From positions 1 through 33,824 of the forward strand of contig JAICPY010000041.1 in assembly GCA_025929585.1 (NCBI GenBank): DNA of 33,824 bases, given 5' to 3'. Shown one piece after another: positions 17,309 to 25,839 of this stretch (the first letter of the stretch is position 1; the number at the start of each line of letters is the position of its first letter). A model generated the notes under the pieces. The model ran no database searches, was not told the origin of the DNA, and saw nothing but the letters and a program-made list of their open reading frames with translations. The translations under genes were made by a program, and so were the position numbers. The DNA comes from Steroidobacter sp. (GTDB lineage Bacteria > Pseudomonadota > Gammaproteobacteria > Steroidobacterales > Steroidobacteraceae).

Positions 17309-18100
17309 GTGTATTTAGGGCTTGTCGCCTGCGCGCACACATCGCACATCGAACGAAGTATCGAAAATGCATGGCAAACAAATTCATCTATTCCACTTGC
17401 TCATGTTGTTGACGAAACATTGACAATTGAGCGCGCGTACGAGATTCAAACTCGCATCGTGCGCCGTGCTTTGCGCGATGCTAAGCCTGCTGGCTTCAAA
17501 GCTGGACTGACCTCCGCGCCATCTCGCGCGCGCTTTGGAGCAACGAATCCAGTCGCCGGCGTCTTACTCAAACCCGCGCACCTCACGCCGAGCAAGCTCG
17601 ATCTGAACGTACTGAAGGGCCTTTACATCGAAGTCGAAGTCGCGATGCGCCTTCGCACACCGGTCCGCACACGGCTCGCAAGCATCGATGAGCTCAAGTC
17701 GCACATCGATGGCATTGCACCGGCGATCGAGTTGCCGAATCTCGACTATCAGGATGCGCAGAAGCTCAATGCGTTGGATATCGTTGCCTCGAACGTCGCT
17801 GCCGCCTACTTCATTGTCGGATCGTTCGCGCCTGTTGAGGAACGCGATCCAAACGCAGTCAGCGCCACTCTCGAATGCGACGGTAAGGAGCTCAACGTGG
17901 GACAAGGTCACGACGCCATGGGCGATCAATGGGCTGCAGCGTTGTGGCTCGTAAATACGATGCTCGATCAAGGCTGGACCCTGGAATCCGGCCAGATACT
18001 GCTCACCGGCGCTTTGGGAAAAATGATTCGCGCACAACCGGGGCGTTGCTTGGCGGATTTTGGCGATTGGGGACGCTTGAACGTGCAAGTTTCGCAGTAG
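17309..18100 (+). CDS. 2-keto-4-pentenoate hydratase/fumarylacetoacetase-fold protein
   Basis: The sequence resembles the MhpD/HpaH hydratases and oxalocrotonate decarboxylases of aromatic meta-cleavage: KPAGFKAGLTSAPSRARFG, GLYIEVEVAMRL (the metal-ligand Glu pair), IAPAIELPNLDY, VASNVAAAYFIVG, and GQILLTGALGKMIRAQPG. The usual substrate is a 2-oxo-4-enoate. No other catabolic genes are near, so substrate and role are open. The start is uncertain. GTG 17309 gives 263 residues and begins YLGLVACAH. The frame stays open upstream to 17201 with KIALFTVYLGLVAC, which looks like a lipoprotein signal, but no standard start codon is found there. It is divergent from the lipoprotein gene. Confidence 0.72.
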   Translation: MYLGLVACAHTSHIERSIENAWQTNSSIPLAHVVDETLTIERAYEIQTRIVRRALRDAKPAGFKAGLTSAPSRARFGATNPVAGVLLKPAHLTPSKLDLNVLKGLYIEVEVAMRLRTPVRTRLASIDELKSHIDGIAPAIELPNLDYQDAQKLNALDIVASNVAAAYFIVGSFAPVEERDPNAVSATLECDGKELNVGQGHDAMGDQWAAALWLVNTMLDQGWTLESGQILLTGALGKMIRAQPGRCLADFGDWGRLNVQVSQ

Positions 18101-18189
18101 CAGGATTCTTGCCGTAGGAATCCCCGCGCTCGCCTGTTCTTTCCAGAATCTCTACACTGCTGGCGATCTCACGCGGCGAGCGCACCTTT

Positions 18190-19506
18190 ATGCTCGATAC
18201 ACTCTATACGGCGCACTTGGCAGTTCAGCGACAGCGTACCGATGAGGCTTTAGCGGCCGCGGGGCTGGATTCGTTGGCGATCTATGCCGGCGGCACGAGA
18301 ATGCAATTTCTCGACGACCAGCCCTACCCGTTCAAAGTGAACCCGCATTTCAGGCTCTGGGTGCCTCTTGCCGACCCACTGCATTGTTGGATCATCTACC
18401 AACCGAACACGAAGCTGAAGCTCGTCTTCTGGCAACCGGTGGACTATTGGCACAAACCGCCTGCGCTGCCGGCCGGCTATTGGACCGATCATTTCGACAT
18501 TCAGGTCGTCCGCGACCCTAGCGATGCAAAATCACATTTCGAGAATCTGTCGCGCTGTGCGTTCATCGGAGAGTGGCAAAGCGAATTCGCCGACTGGGGA
18601 TTCGCGCACGCCAATCCCAAGGGGTTGCTCGATCGTCTGCACTTCTCGCGAGCGATCAAGACCGAGTACGAAGTGGAGTGTATGCGTCGAGCCTCCAAGC
18701 TCGGCGCAAGCGGACATCGTGCTGGCGAAGCTGCTTTCCGTGCGGGAGGATCCGAATACGAGATCCATCTGGCTTACTTACAGGCCACGGGGCACACAGA
18801 AAACGAATTGCCCTACCCCAGCATCGTTGCGCTGAACGAAAACTCTTCTGTGCTTCACTACCAACATCAAGAACGCACCGCCCCGGCACAGCGCTTTTCG
18901 CTCTTGGTCGATGCCGGCGCGCAGTTTGCAGGTTACGCCTCGGACATTACGCGAACATACTCTTGGGCCGATGATGAATTCGACTCGCTCGTGGAAGAGA
19001 TGCACAAGTTGCAACTCGCCTTGTGCGCACAAGTTCGAAATGGGGTCGAGTATTCGAGCATCCATTTGGACGCCCATCTGAGGATCGCCAATCTCCTGCA
19101 TGCTGCCGATTTCATTTCGCTGGCAGGCGAAGATGCGGTGGCCTCAGGGCTGTCCGGTATCTTCTTTCCGCACGGCATCGGACACTTGCTGGGATTGCAG
19201 GTGCACGACGTCGCGGGCTTCATGATCTCGCCTGACGGTTCGACCAAAGCTCGGCCGGAAGGTCATCCGTACCTTCGACTTACGAGAACGCTGTCGCCCG
19301 GATTTGCCGTGACGATCGAGCCCGGCATTTACTTCATCGACATGTTGCTCGAGTCCGCCCGCACCTCACCTCATGGAAAGCACATCAACTGGAGCACAGT
19401 GGAACGCTTCAAACCATGCGGCGGCATTCGCATCGAGGACGATGTCGTATGTACTGAGGGCGCACCCGAGAATTTGACGCGCGATGCGTTCGCGGCATGC
19501 CTTTAG
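18190..19506 (+). CDS. pepQ: Xaa-Pro dipeptidase
   Basis: PepQ is a cytoplasmic dinuclear-metal pita-bread peptidase that cleaves dipeptides with C-terminal proline, and in E. coli also some organophosphate triesters. The 438 residues match E. coli PepQ (443). The five metal ligands are in place: Asp241 and Asp252 (LVDAGAQFAGYASDITRTY), His332 (FFPHGIGHLLGLQVHD), Glu377 (TIEPGIYF) and Glu416 (GGIRIEDD). ATG 18190 is 89 bases after the hydratase-fold gene. The gap includes GGATTC/GAATCC, a weak stem at 18103-18123. Confidence 0.95.
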   Translation: MLDTLYTAHLAVQRQRTDEALAAAGLDSLAIYAGGTRMQFLDDQPYPFKVNPHFRLWVPLADPLHCWIIYQPNTKLKLVFWQPVDYWHKPPALPAGYWTDHFDIQVVRDPSDAKSHFENLSRCAFIGEWQSEFADWGFAHANPKGLLDRLHFSRAIKTEYEVECMRRASKLGASGHRAGEAAFRAGGSEYEIHLAYLQATGHTENELPYPSIVALNENSSVLHYQHQERTAPAQRFSLLVDAGAQFAGYASDITRTYSWADDEFDSLVEEMHKLQLALCAQVRNGVEYSSIHLDAHLRIANLLHAADFISLAGEDAVASGLSGIFFPHGIGHLLGLQVHDVAGFMISPDGSTKARPEGHPYLRLTRTLSPGFAVTIEPGIYFIDMLLESARTSPHGKHINWSTVERFKPCGGIRIEDDVVCTEGAPENLTRDAFAACL

Positions 19507-19520
19507 CGGATGCGTTGAAA

Positions 19521-19637
19521 GACGTGTAGAGGTGGGATGTAGGCGTCCGAGGCGCTTCGCGCAGCGGTGCGTACACCCTCAAGCGCAACGCGCGGTCCGG
19601 CCTCTAGCGTCTACACCCTTTTACACCCCTACACGTC
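19521..19637. repeat. Inverted repeat arms between pepQ and mscL
   Basis: The left arm (19521-19546) begins GACGTGTAGAGGTGGG; the right arm (19602-19637) reads on the minus strand GGACGTGTAGGGGTGT, then TGTAAAAGG and GTGTAGACG, with a period near nine. Each arm follows the stop codon of one of the two convergent genes: 14 bases after pepQ and one base after mscL. The arms match with several changes around a 55-base spacer. Confidence 0.7.
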
Positions 19638-19638
19638 C

Positions 19639-20043
19639 TTACTGCCTCTTCAAAAGATCGCGAATCTCCTCGAGCAGCACCTCTTGCCTGGATGGCGGAG
19701 GCGGCGGTGCCGTCGGTGCAACCTCTTCCTTGCGTTTCAGTCGATTGATCATCTTGATCACCAGGAATATCGCGAATGCGACGATGATGAAGTCGAATGC
19801 GGTTTGAATAAACGCACCGTAATTGATCGTCACCGGATCCCGCCCTTCCTGCATCGCAGGTAGGGTCGCTTTCAAATCGATGAAATCCACTCCGCCGATC
19901 AAATATCCGAGTGGAGGCGTGATGATGTCGTTCACGAATGAGCTGACGATCTTGCCGAACGCAGCGCCGATGATGATACCCACCGCCATGTCTACAACGT
20001 TGCCTTTGACCGCAAACTCGCGGAATTCCTTTACGAAGCTCAT
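19639..20043 (-). CDS. mscL: Large-conductance mechanosensitive channel
   Basis: MscL forms a pentameric inner-membrane pore that opens under hypo-osmotic tension. The 134 residues (136 in E. coli) show the amphipathic N-terminal helix and TM1 ([36 protein letters not shown]), a periplasmic loop, TM2 ([18 protein letters not shown]), a Pro-rich linker (TAPPPPPS) and the C-terminal helix bundle ([14 protein letters not shown]). GAGGAA nine bases before ATG 20043 sets the start. Upstream in-frame codons are only the translated 9-bp repeat. It lies behind sthA on the same strand, separated by repeat sequence. Confidence 0.97.
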   Translation of the reverse strand: MSFVKEFREFAVKGNVVDMAVGIIIGAAFGKIVSSFVNDIITPPLGYLIGGVDFIDLKATLPAMQEGRDPVTINYGAFIQTAFDFIIVAFAIFLVIKMINRLKRKEEVAPTAPPPPPSRQEVLLEEIRDLLKRQ

Positions 20044-20057
20044 GGGTGAGATTCCTC

Positions 20058-20145
20058 GTGATGAAGATGATGGAAGTGACGAAGGTGATGAAGATGATGA
20101 AGCCAAGACGAGCAGCCAAGCTTCTTGGCCCATCGCTTACATCAC
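20058..20145. repeat. 9-bp arrays between sthA and mscL
   Basis: The left array (20058-20102) has five units: GTGATGAAG, ATGATGGAA, GTGACGAAG, GTGATGAAG, ATGATGAAG. The facing part (20128-20145) has two inverse units (GTGATGTAA, GCGATGGGC on the minus strand). Between them GCCAAG-CTT-CTTGGC (20115-20129) is a perfect small stem. The inverse units start seven bases after the sthA stop. The word is that of the element at 16051, four kilobases away. Confidence 0.8.
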
Positions 20146-20151
20146 CTTGTT

Positions 20152-21540
20152 CTACGTCAACCTATTTATCCCGTTGTACGCCGCTACTCTATACGCCTCT
20201 GCCATGGTCGGATAGTTGAATGTCGTTCGCGTGAAATAGCGAACGTCGTTCAGATCGCGACTGGCCATGACGGTTTGGCCGATATGCACGATCTCCGATG
20301 CGTTGTCGCCGAAGCAATGCACGCCCAGCACTGCCATGGTCTGCGCATGAAAGATGATCTTCAGCATTCCGACCTTTTCGTCCGTCATCTGTGCGCGGGC
20401 CAAATTCTTGAAGGCGCAATGGCCGACCTCATACGGCACCTTCGCGTCCTGCAACTCGCGCTCTGTTTGACCGATCGAGGATATTTCGGGAATCGTATAG
20501 ATACCGCTAGGAATCATTTCCGGATGATGTGGCTCGATCCCGGAATTCAGAACGTGCTGCACCGCGTGCGATCCTTGCACATAGGCTGCGCTGGCGAGCG
20601 CGGGTGGGCCGACGATGTCGCCAACTGCATAGATATTCGGCACGGCTGTCTGATAGTGGCCATTGACCGCGATTTGGCCGCGAGAATTGCTGGCTAGACC
20701 AACCGCCTCGAGCTGCAATCGATCCGAGTTCCCGGTGCGACCGTTCGCCCACAGCACGACATCGGACTTGATCTTGCGGCCCGATTCCAAATGCATCACC
20801 ACATCGTGCTCTCGCGCCTGAAGCTCTTTGAATTGCTCGTTGTGGCGGATCACGCAACCTTGCTCTCGCAGATGATAAGAAAGCGCTTCGGTGATCTCGT
20901 CATCCAGGAAAGACAGCAGTCGATCCTGCGTATTGACGAGCGTAACCTTGGCGCCCAAGTTGATGAAGATCGATGCGTACTCGCAGCCGATGACGCCGGC
21001 GCCATAAATCGTCACGGCGAAAGGATTCGAGCTGTAACGCAAAATGGAGTCGCTGTCGCAAATGCGGGGGTGGGTGAAATCGATTTGCGGCGGGTGATAG
21101 GGGCGCGATCCCGATGCGATGATGATGTGTTTACCTGCGATCCGAACGGCCTGTCCTGCGCTCTTGTGTATTTCGAGTGTATTTCGATCGACGAACTTCG
21201 CCTCACCGTCGATGATCGGAACACGATTGCGTTCATAGAAGCGGCGTCGGCTCGCGACCTGTGTCTCCACTACCTTCGTGGCCGAAGCGAGCAATTGAGG
21301 ATAGGTAAGCTTAGAAGCATCGCGAAATTCCCGCAGCAGTGGATTGCGCCGTAGGTCATGCAGAATCTTTACAGCGTGGCGCAGCGCTTTGGATGGAATG
21401 GTGCCCCAATGCGTGCATCCGCCGCCTACTTCGAAGTAGCGCTCCACAACCGCAACGCTGCGGTGATTTTTCGCCGCCATCATTGCGGCACCTTCTCCCG
21501 CGGGTCCGCTTCCAATCACCACCACATCGAATTGCTCCAT
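20152..21540 (-). CDS. sthA: Soluble pyridine nucleotide transhydrogenase
   Basis: SthA (UdhA) is a cytoplasmic FAD enzyme that moves hydride between NADPH and NAD+, mainly lowering excess NADPH. The 462 residues show the FAD GSGPAGEGA (11-19) and the family's GGGCTHWGTIPSKALRH, which has one Cys (Cys42) where lipoamide dehydrogenases have a redox pair. The NAD(P)-binding YGAGVIGCEYASIF, AVGDIVGPPALASAAY and a C-terminal dimer domain follow. AAGGTGGAG before ATG 21540 sets the start. An inverted repeat in its leader (21562-21583) is listed apart. Confidence 0.96.
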   Translation of the reverse strand: MEQFDVVVIGSGPAGEGAAMMAAKNHRSVAVVERYFEVGGGCTHWGTIPSKALRHAVKILHDLRRNPLLREFRDASKLTYPQLLASATKVVETQVASRRRFYERNRVPIIDGEAKFVDRNTLEIHKSAGQAVRIAGKHIIIASGSRPYHPPQIDFTHPRICDSDSILRYSSNPFAVTIYGAGVIGCEYASIFINLGAKVTLVNTQDRLLSFLDDEITEALSYHLREQGCVIRHNEQFKELQAREHDVVMHLESGRKIKSDVVLWANGRTGNSDRLQLEAVGLASNSRGQIAVNGHYQTAVPNIYAVGDIVGPPALASAAYVQGSHAVQHVLNSGIEPHHPEMIPSGIYTIPEISSIGQTERELQDAKVPYEVGHCAFKNLARAQMTDEKVGMLKIIFHAQTMAVLGVHCFGDNASEIVHIGQTVMASRDLNDVRYFTRTTFNYPTMAEAYRVAAYNGINRLT

Positions 21541-21561
21541 CGTGCTCCACCTTACTGTTGA

Positions 21562-21583
21562 GCAGGGCCACCAAATGCCCTGC
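21562..21583 (-). promoter_or_regulatory. Inverted repeat in the sthA leader
   Basis: GCAGGGC and GCCCTGC are separated by eight bases (CACCAAAT), 21 bases before the sthA ATG. It may be an operator for a dimeric regulator or an RNA hairpin controlling translation. Nothing else in the sequence tells which. Confidence 0.45.
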
Positions 21584-21930
21584 ATGATACTTATCCACGT
21601 GTCAGCAATTGCGAGCGTTGTGCGCTCGGCTTGTTTCCTGCTGGAACCCCATGGCACTCAATTAGCGAGTTCACGGTCAAAAAAAGACGCCTATTCGGGC
21701 TGTCAAGCGACCGGTTGACTCAGCGGCATCGAGTTCTAGTGTGCATCAGTTGCATACAAGTGACGAAGCTACCCACGCTTGTACGTGGTAATACGTTGCG
21801 CACGCGCAAAACGCTTCCGCTGGCGGAACAAAGACAGTACGCTTTGTGCAACGTAGGCAAGTCTAATTGATTCCACAGCGCAGCACGCATGATGCGCCGT
21901 GCCTTACGAGACTTGCACGAGACGCATCGG

Positions 21931-21958
21931 TTGCACCGGAATCGCCTGCGAATATTAA
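21931..21958 (+). promoter_or_regulatory. Candidate promoter of the TonB receptor gene
   Basis: TTGCAC (21931-21936), 16 bases and TATTAA (21953-21958). The inferred transcript would have a leader of only about 12 bases, including the ribosome site AGGGGG (21967-21972), which is short but possible. Confidence 0.35.
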
Positions 21959-21976
21959 GAGTCACGAGGGGGATCC

Positions 21977-24523
21977 ATGAGATCTGAAAGCATTTCATTG
22001 CGAGTTGCCGTCGCGATCATCTTGGGAAGCACTGCGCTGCCGTTGGCAGCTCAGGAAACGGGAGACACATCCGAAAGCGATCGCCAGATCGATACGATCG
22101 TTGTCACCGCGCAAAAGCGCGAGCAGAGTCTGCAAGACGTTCCTCTTGTCGTCACTACGATCTCCGAGCAGCTGCTACAAGATGCAGGTATCAGAGACAT
22201 CAAGGATCTTACGCTCCTCACGCCCGGCTTGATTGTCACGTCGACGACGAGCGAGACGGTTACGACAGCGCGTATTCGCGGCATCGGGACCGTGGGTGAC
22301 AACCCAGGATTGGAATCCTCGGTCGGTGTGGTGATCGACGGCGTATACCGACCTCGCAACGGCGTGAGCTTCGGTGACCTCGGCGAGTTGGAGCGAATCG
22401 AAGTCCTGAAAGGCCCGCAAGGCACGCTGTTCGGGAAGAACACTTCGGCGGGCGTGATCAATGTCGTGAGCAAGCGTCCCTCTTTCGATTTCGGTTCGCA
22501 GATCGAACTCACCGCAGGTGACTATGGTGATCTTGGCGGCTCGGCTTCCATCACAGGTCCAATCGCAGGGGACACGGTAGCAGGTCGACTGTATGTCGCC
22601 GCACGTGAGCGCGATGGTTACCTCGATGTTGAAACCGGTCCCGGCCCTCGCACGGCAGATGAGGATTTCGATCGCAGCTTCCAAACCGTGCGCGGACAGC
22701 TGCTTATCGAAGCCTCCGATTCCCTGGACTTCCGCTTGGTCGCCGACTACACGGACCGTGACGAGAACTGCTGCCTGGGAAATCAGATCGTATTGAGTCC
22801 GAATCCAGCGGTACTCGGAGTGCTGAATGCGATTCAACCGGGTTCGTTCCCGAGCCCGGCCGACCCGTTTGAGCGTCGTGCGTACGCGAACCGTTCCACC
22901 GAACAGCAGATCGAAGACATGGGCGCCTCGCTGGAGATGAACTGGGATCTCAACGGTCTGGGCGGCGCCACGTTCACGTCCATCACCGCTTGGCGCAACT
23001 GGGAATCGATCAACGGTCAGGACTCGGATTTCACCACCGCAGACATTCTGTATCGCGCTCCGGACGGCGGCTTCGCCAACGAGTTCACGCAGATGAGCGA
23101 GGAGTTGCGACTGGCGGGTGAAACCGAGCAGCTCAGCTGGCTGGTCGGAGCGTTCTACGCGAAAGAGGATTTGGACTCTGCGAATCAACTTACCTACGGC
23201 GCGCAGTTCGATGACTATTACGGCGGTCTGCTCGGAAATCCGGCAGCGCTTGCACCGATTCTCGCGACCTATGCGCCCGGCACAGGTCAATCCGACACGT
23301 TCGAGCAGGATTCCAAGAGCTGGGCTCTCTTCACCAATAACAGCATCCGCTTCACTGAAGCGCTCGAGCTGACCCTTGGCCTGCGATACACCGACGAATC
23401 GAAGGACTTGGACTCGCGGTATGTAAACACGAGCGCGCCGGGTATTCCGGCTGGCTTCGGCTGCACAGCGTTGCGAGCCAACTTAGCGGCCCTCAGCGGG
23501 CTGGTGGGAATGCAGTTGCAGCAGCAGTTTCCGACGCTTCCCCCAGACCAGCTTGCGCCGCTCGTGCAAAGGACACTTGGCCAGATCTACGGCATCGGCT
23601 GCGCCACGTACGCAGACCCTGTGTTCAACAATCTCCTTACCAGCCAGACCATCGACGAGAACGAGTGGAGCGGCACGGCGAAGCTGGCCTATCGCTTCAC
23701 CGACGACGTGATGAGCTATGTCTCGTTTGCGCGCGGTTACAAGGCAAGTGGATTCAACTTGGACCGCGAGCGCACCAACAACAACGTTGCCAACAATCCC
23801 CTCGATCCCGCAGGTCCGATCGCTGCGGACGCGAACACCCGCTTCGATAAGGAGATGGTCGACTCGTACGAGCTCGGCATCAAGACCGAATGGTTAGACA
23901 ACACGCTGCTGTTGAACGGCGCAGTGTTCTACCAGGATTACGAGAACTTCCAGCTCAACACGTTTACCGGCATCTCCTTCGTCGTAACTTCGCTCCCTCA
24001 GGTAGTCTCTCAAGGCGTCGATCTGGATTTCCTCTGGAACACACCGCTCGAACAACTCAGCCTCCAAGGTGGTTTCACATACGCGGAAACGGAGATCGAA
24101 GAATTCGGTTCGGCGATCGCATTCTTCAGACCCGAGCGCGAGAACGATCGACTGTCGTTCGCACCCAAATGGTCCGGGAGCCTAGCCGCCACATTCGAGC
24201 AACCCGTGGGCGCCACACTGCTTTTCCGCGGCAACGTGGGCGCGAAGTACACATCCGAGTACAACACAGGATCGAATCTGGATCCGCGCAAGAAACAGGA
24301 TGCGCTGACACTTGTAAACGCGCGTCTGGGCATCGGTGCAGAGAACGAGTCGTGGATGGTCGAGCTGTGGGCCCAAAACCTAACAGACGAGGAGTACTAC
24401 CAAGTCGCGTTCGATGGGACATTGCAAGGCTCCTCAGCCGATGTGCCGCTGCCGACCAGCACAGTGAATGCATTCTTAGGCGCACCACGCACGTATGGTG
24501 TGACCGCGCGTTTCAAGTTCTAG
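21977..24523 (+). CDS. TonB-dependent outer-membrane receptor
   Basis: This is an outer-membrane 22-strand barrel with plug that imports a scarce ligand using TonB energy. The 848 residues have a signal peptide to Ala25 (LPLAA, then QETG), a TonB box-like DTIVVTA (39-45) and the plug (DVPLVVTTIS to NVVSKRP). A barrel follows, ending ARFKF with the C-terminal aromatic expected for BAM-dependent insertion. Possible extracellular Cys pairs occur: Cys265-Cys266, and Cys496 with Cys542, which flank a 45-residue loop. The class resembles the broad receptors annotated for siderophores, vitamins or plant/steroid compounds; the ligand cannot be told. AGGGGG precedes ATG 21977. No TonB, transport or regulatory gene is adjacent except apbE downstream. 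Confidence 0.92.
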   Translation: MRSESISLRVAVAIILGSTALPLAAQETGDTSESDRQIDTIVVTAQKREQSLQDVPLVVTTISEQLLQDAGIRDIKDLTLLTPGLIVTSTTSETVTTARIRGIGTVGDNPGLESSVGVVIDGVYRPRNGVSFGDLGELERIEVLKGPQGTLFGKNTSAGVINVVSKRPSFDFGSQIELTAGDYGDLGGSASITGPIAGDTVAGRLYVAARERDGYLDVETGPGPRTADEDFDRSFQTVRGQLLIEASDSLDFRLVADYTDRDENCCLGNQIVLSPNPAVLGVLNAIQPGSFPSPADPFERRAYANRSTEQQIEDMGASLEMNWDLNGLGGATFTSITAWRNWESINGQDSDFTTADILYRAPDGGFANEFTQMSEELRLAGETEQLSWLVGAFYAKEDLDSANQLTYGAQFDDYYGGLLGNPAALAPILATYAPGTGQSDTFEQDSKSWALFTNNSIRFTEALELTLGLRYTDESKDLDSRYVNTSAPGIPAGFGCTALRANLAALSGLVGMQLQQQFPTLPPDQLAPLVQRTLGQIYGIGCATYADPVFNNLLTSQTIDENEWSGTAKLAYRFTDDVMSYVSFARGYKASGFNLDRERTNNNVANNPLDPAGPIAADANTRFDKEMVDSYELGIKTEWLDNTLLLNGAVFYQDYENFQLNTFTGISFVVTSLPQVVSQGVDLDFLWNTPLEQLSLQGGFTYAETEIEEFGSAIAFFRPERENDRLSFAPKWSGSLAATFEQPVGATLLFRGNVGAKYTSEYNTGSNLDPRKKQDALTLVNARLGIGAENESWMVELWAQNLTDEEYYQVAFDGTLQGSSADVPLPTSTVNAFLGAPRTYGVTARFKF

Positions 24524-24534
24524 ACGGACTACTG

Positions 24535-24564
24535 CTCTCTCCCTCCAAAACGGGAGGGAGAGAG
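24535..24564 (+). terminator. Strong hairpin after the TonB receptor gene
   Basis: A perfect 12-base stem (CTCTCTCCCTCC / GGAGGGAGAGAG) with a six-base loop starts 11 bases after the stop. No T run follows, so it may protect the mRNA 3' end or terminate with help. Confidence 0.6.
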
Positions 24565-24660
24565 TGTGGACGCAGCATGTTGGCAGTTGACGGCCGACAC
24601 CCAGGGTAGGCGCTTCTGACCAACAGCGAACCCCCAATTCCCACTAAGTGCGATTCGTGT

Positions 24661-24674
24661 AGAGTTTTAACTCT
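24661..24674. promoter_or_regulatory. Perfect 14-base palindrome before apbE
   Basis: AGAGTTTTAACTCT lies 34 bases before the apbE start. It reads the same on both strands and could be an operator half-site pair for a dimeric repressor. The surrounding region has no clear -35/-10 pair, so this is tentative. Confidence 0.3.
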
Positions 24675-24708
24675 GTTCTCGTTGCATCAATCGCATCTCA
24701 CTAACACC

Positions 24709-25725
24709 ATGCGGGCACTTCTTCCTCTCTTAGATTCGCGCTCCTATCGCGACCGCATTCTTGCTTGCGCTCTCTTCGTGTTCGCTACCTCTAGCGTCCG
24801 GGCCGAATGGGTCGAGCACGTCGAAGACGGCATCATGGGCACGCGCATCGTCGTCGAGCTTTGGAGTGAAGACAGGGCGCAGGGCGAGGAAGCAGTTCAA
24901 GCCGTACTGGCCGAGATGCGGCGCGTTGACCAAGCGATGAGCACCTATAAACCGACGAGCGAGGTTTCGTTGGTCAATGATCGAGCAGCAAAGGAGCCGA
25001 TCAAGATCTCATCTGAGCTGTTCGATCTACTCGCAACTTCGATCGAGTACTCCAAGGTGACCGGCGGGGCGTTTGACATCACCTATGCGAGCGTCGGCTT
25101 CATGTACGATTTCCGAGAACGCGTGCGTCCGGACGAAGAGCAGATTCGAAGTGCACTGCCGGGCATCAACTATCGACATTTGATTCTGGATCCAAAGTCG
25201 AGGACCGTGAAATTCGCCCGCCCCGGAGTGCGAATCGATCTGGGCGGCATCGGTAAAGGCCATGCAGTCGACCGCGGCATTGCCGTCTTGCAATCGCGCG
25301 GTGTCGAGCACGCATTGGTTACCGCGGGAGGCGATAGTCGCATCATAGGCGATCGCTTCGGTAATCCGTGGGTCGTCGGCATCCGCCACCCAGACCGCAA
25401 GGAAGAAGTCATTGCACGCATCCCGTTGGAAGACGCCGCGCTCTCGACCTCAGGGGACTACGAGCGCTACTTCGATGAAAACGGCGTGAGATATCACCAC
25501 ATCATCGATCCTAAGACCGGCCACTCGGCAAGCAAGGTCCGCAGCGCCACCATCATCGGTCCAACCGCAACGCGCACCGACGGTCTATCGAAAACTGCCT
25601 TCGTGTTAGGGCCTGAGCGCGCCATCGAGATCTACAACAAGCTCGAAGACATCGATGCCATTCTCGTCACACCAGACGGGCATGTGCTGTACACGAAGGG
25701 GTTGGAGCCGGGAGAGGAAGACTAA
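24709..25725 (+). CDS. apbE: FAD:protein FMN transferase
   Basis: ApbE covalently attaches FMN from FAD to a Thr or Ser in target flavoproteins such as Nqr/Rnf subunits, on the outer face of the inner membrane. The 338 residues begin with a signal peptide (RILACALFVFATSSVRA). Family marks include GTRIVVELW, AEMRRVDQAMSTYKPTSEVSLVN, the FAD/metal motif DLGGIGKGHAVDRG, TAGGDSRIIG, HIIDPKTGHSA and ATRTDGLSKTAFVLG. ATG 24709 is used because it fits the signal peptide; a TTG at 24682 adds nine residues. No ribosome site is clear. No target flavoprotein gene is in the window. Confidence 0.95.
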   Translation: MRALLPLLDSRSYRDRILACALFVFATSSVRAEWVEHVEDGIMGTRIVVELWSEDRAQGEEAVQAVLAEMRRVDQAMSTYKPTSEVSLVNDRAAKEPIKISSELFDLLATSIEYSKVTGGAFDITYASVGFMYDFRERVRPDEEQIRSALPGINYRHLILDPKSRTVKFARPGVRIDLGGIGKGHAVDRGIAVLQSRGVEHALVTAGGDSRIIGDRFGNPWVVGIRHPDRKEEVIARIPLEDAALSTSGDYERYFDENGVRYHHIIDPKTGHSASKVRSATIIGPTATRTDGLSKTAFVLGPERAIEIYNKLEDIDAILVTPDGHVLYTKGLEPGEED

Positions 25726-25726
25726 G

Positions 25727-25806
25727 TCCGTGGTCTACAGTCTGCAGTCTGTGGCCAGAAAGACCGCATAAGACCCGCGCTTGCTCGCTCCCTGCGGACC
25801 GCGGAC
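25727..25806. repeat. Heptamer arrays after apbE
   Basis: Directly after the apbE stop are four seven-base units, GTCCGTG, GTCTACA, GTCTGCA, GTCTGTG (25727-25754). Two inverse units lie at 25793-25806 (GTCCGCA, GTCCGCG on the minus strand). The arms pair imperfectly over about 15 bases. The inverse units run into the terminator that precedes the rplQ stop. Confidence 0.75.
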
Positions 25807-25815
25807 TAAAAAAAA

Positions 25816-25838
25816 GCCGGGCTAGGCCCGGCTTTTTT
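25816..25838. terminator. Bidirectional intrinsic terminator between apbE and rplQ
   Basis: GCCGGGC-TAG-GCCCGGC is followed by six T on the plus strand and preceded by eight A, which become eight T on the minus strand. It should end both the apbE transcript and the ribosomal-protein transcript after rplQ. Confidence 0.93.
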
Positions 25839-25839
25839 C

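Larger units (their letters stand above)
21541..21976. other. 436-base divergent region between sthA and the TonB receptor gene
   Basis: No convincing gene. Near sthA there is an inverted repeat; TTGACA (minus strand, 21706-21701) lacks a matching -10. A run of seven A lies at 21679-21685. Near the receptor gene there is a candidate promoter (21931-21958). Frames open in the middle (21631-21870 plus, 21720-21998 minus) have no coding character. The region is lower in GC than its neighbours and could hold operators for both genes. Confidence 0.55.

Noticed and set aside
18103-18123. Terminator after the hydratase-fold gene
   Set aside because: The GGATTC/GAATCC stem is only six bases with a nine-base loop and no T run.
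22175-23290. Open frame of 371 codons on the minus strand
   Set aside because: Antisense to the TonB receptor plug and barrel; Arg/Val-rich with no family features.
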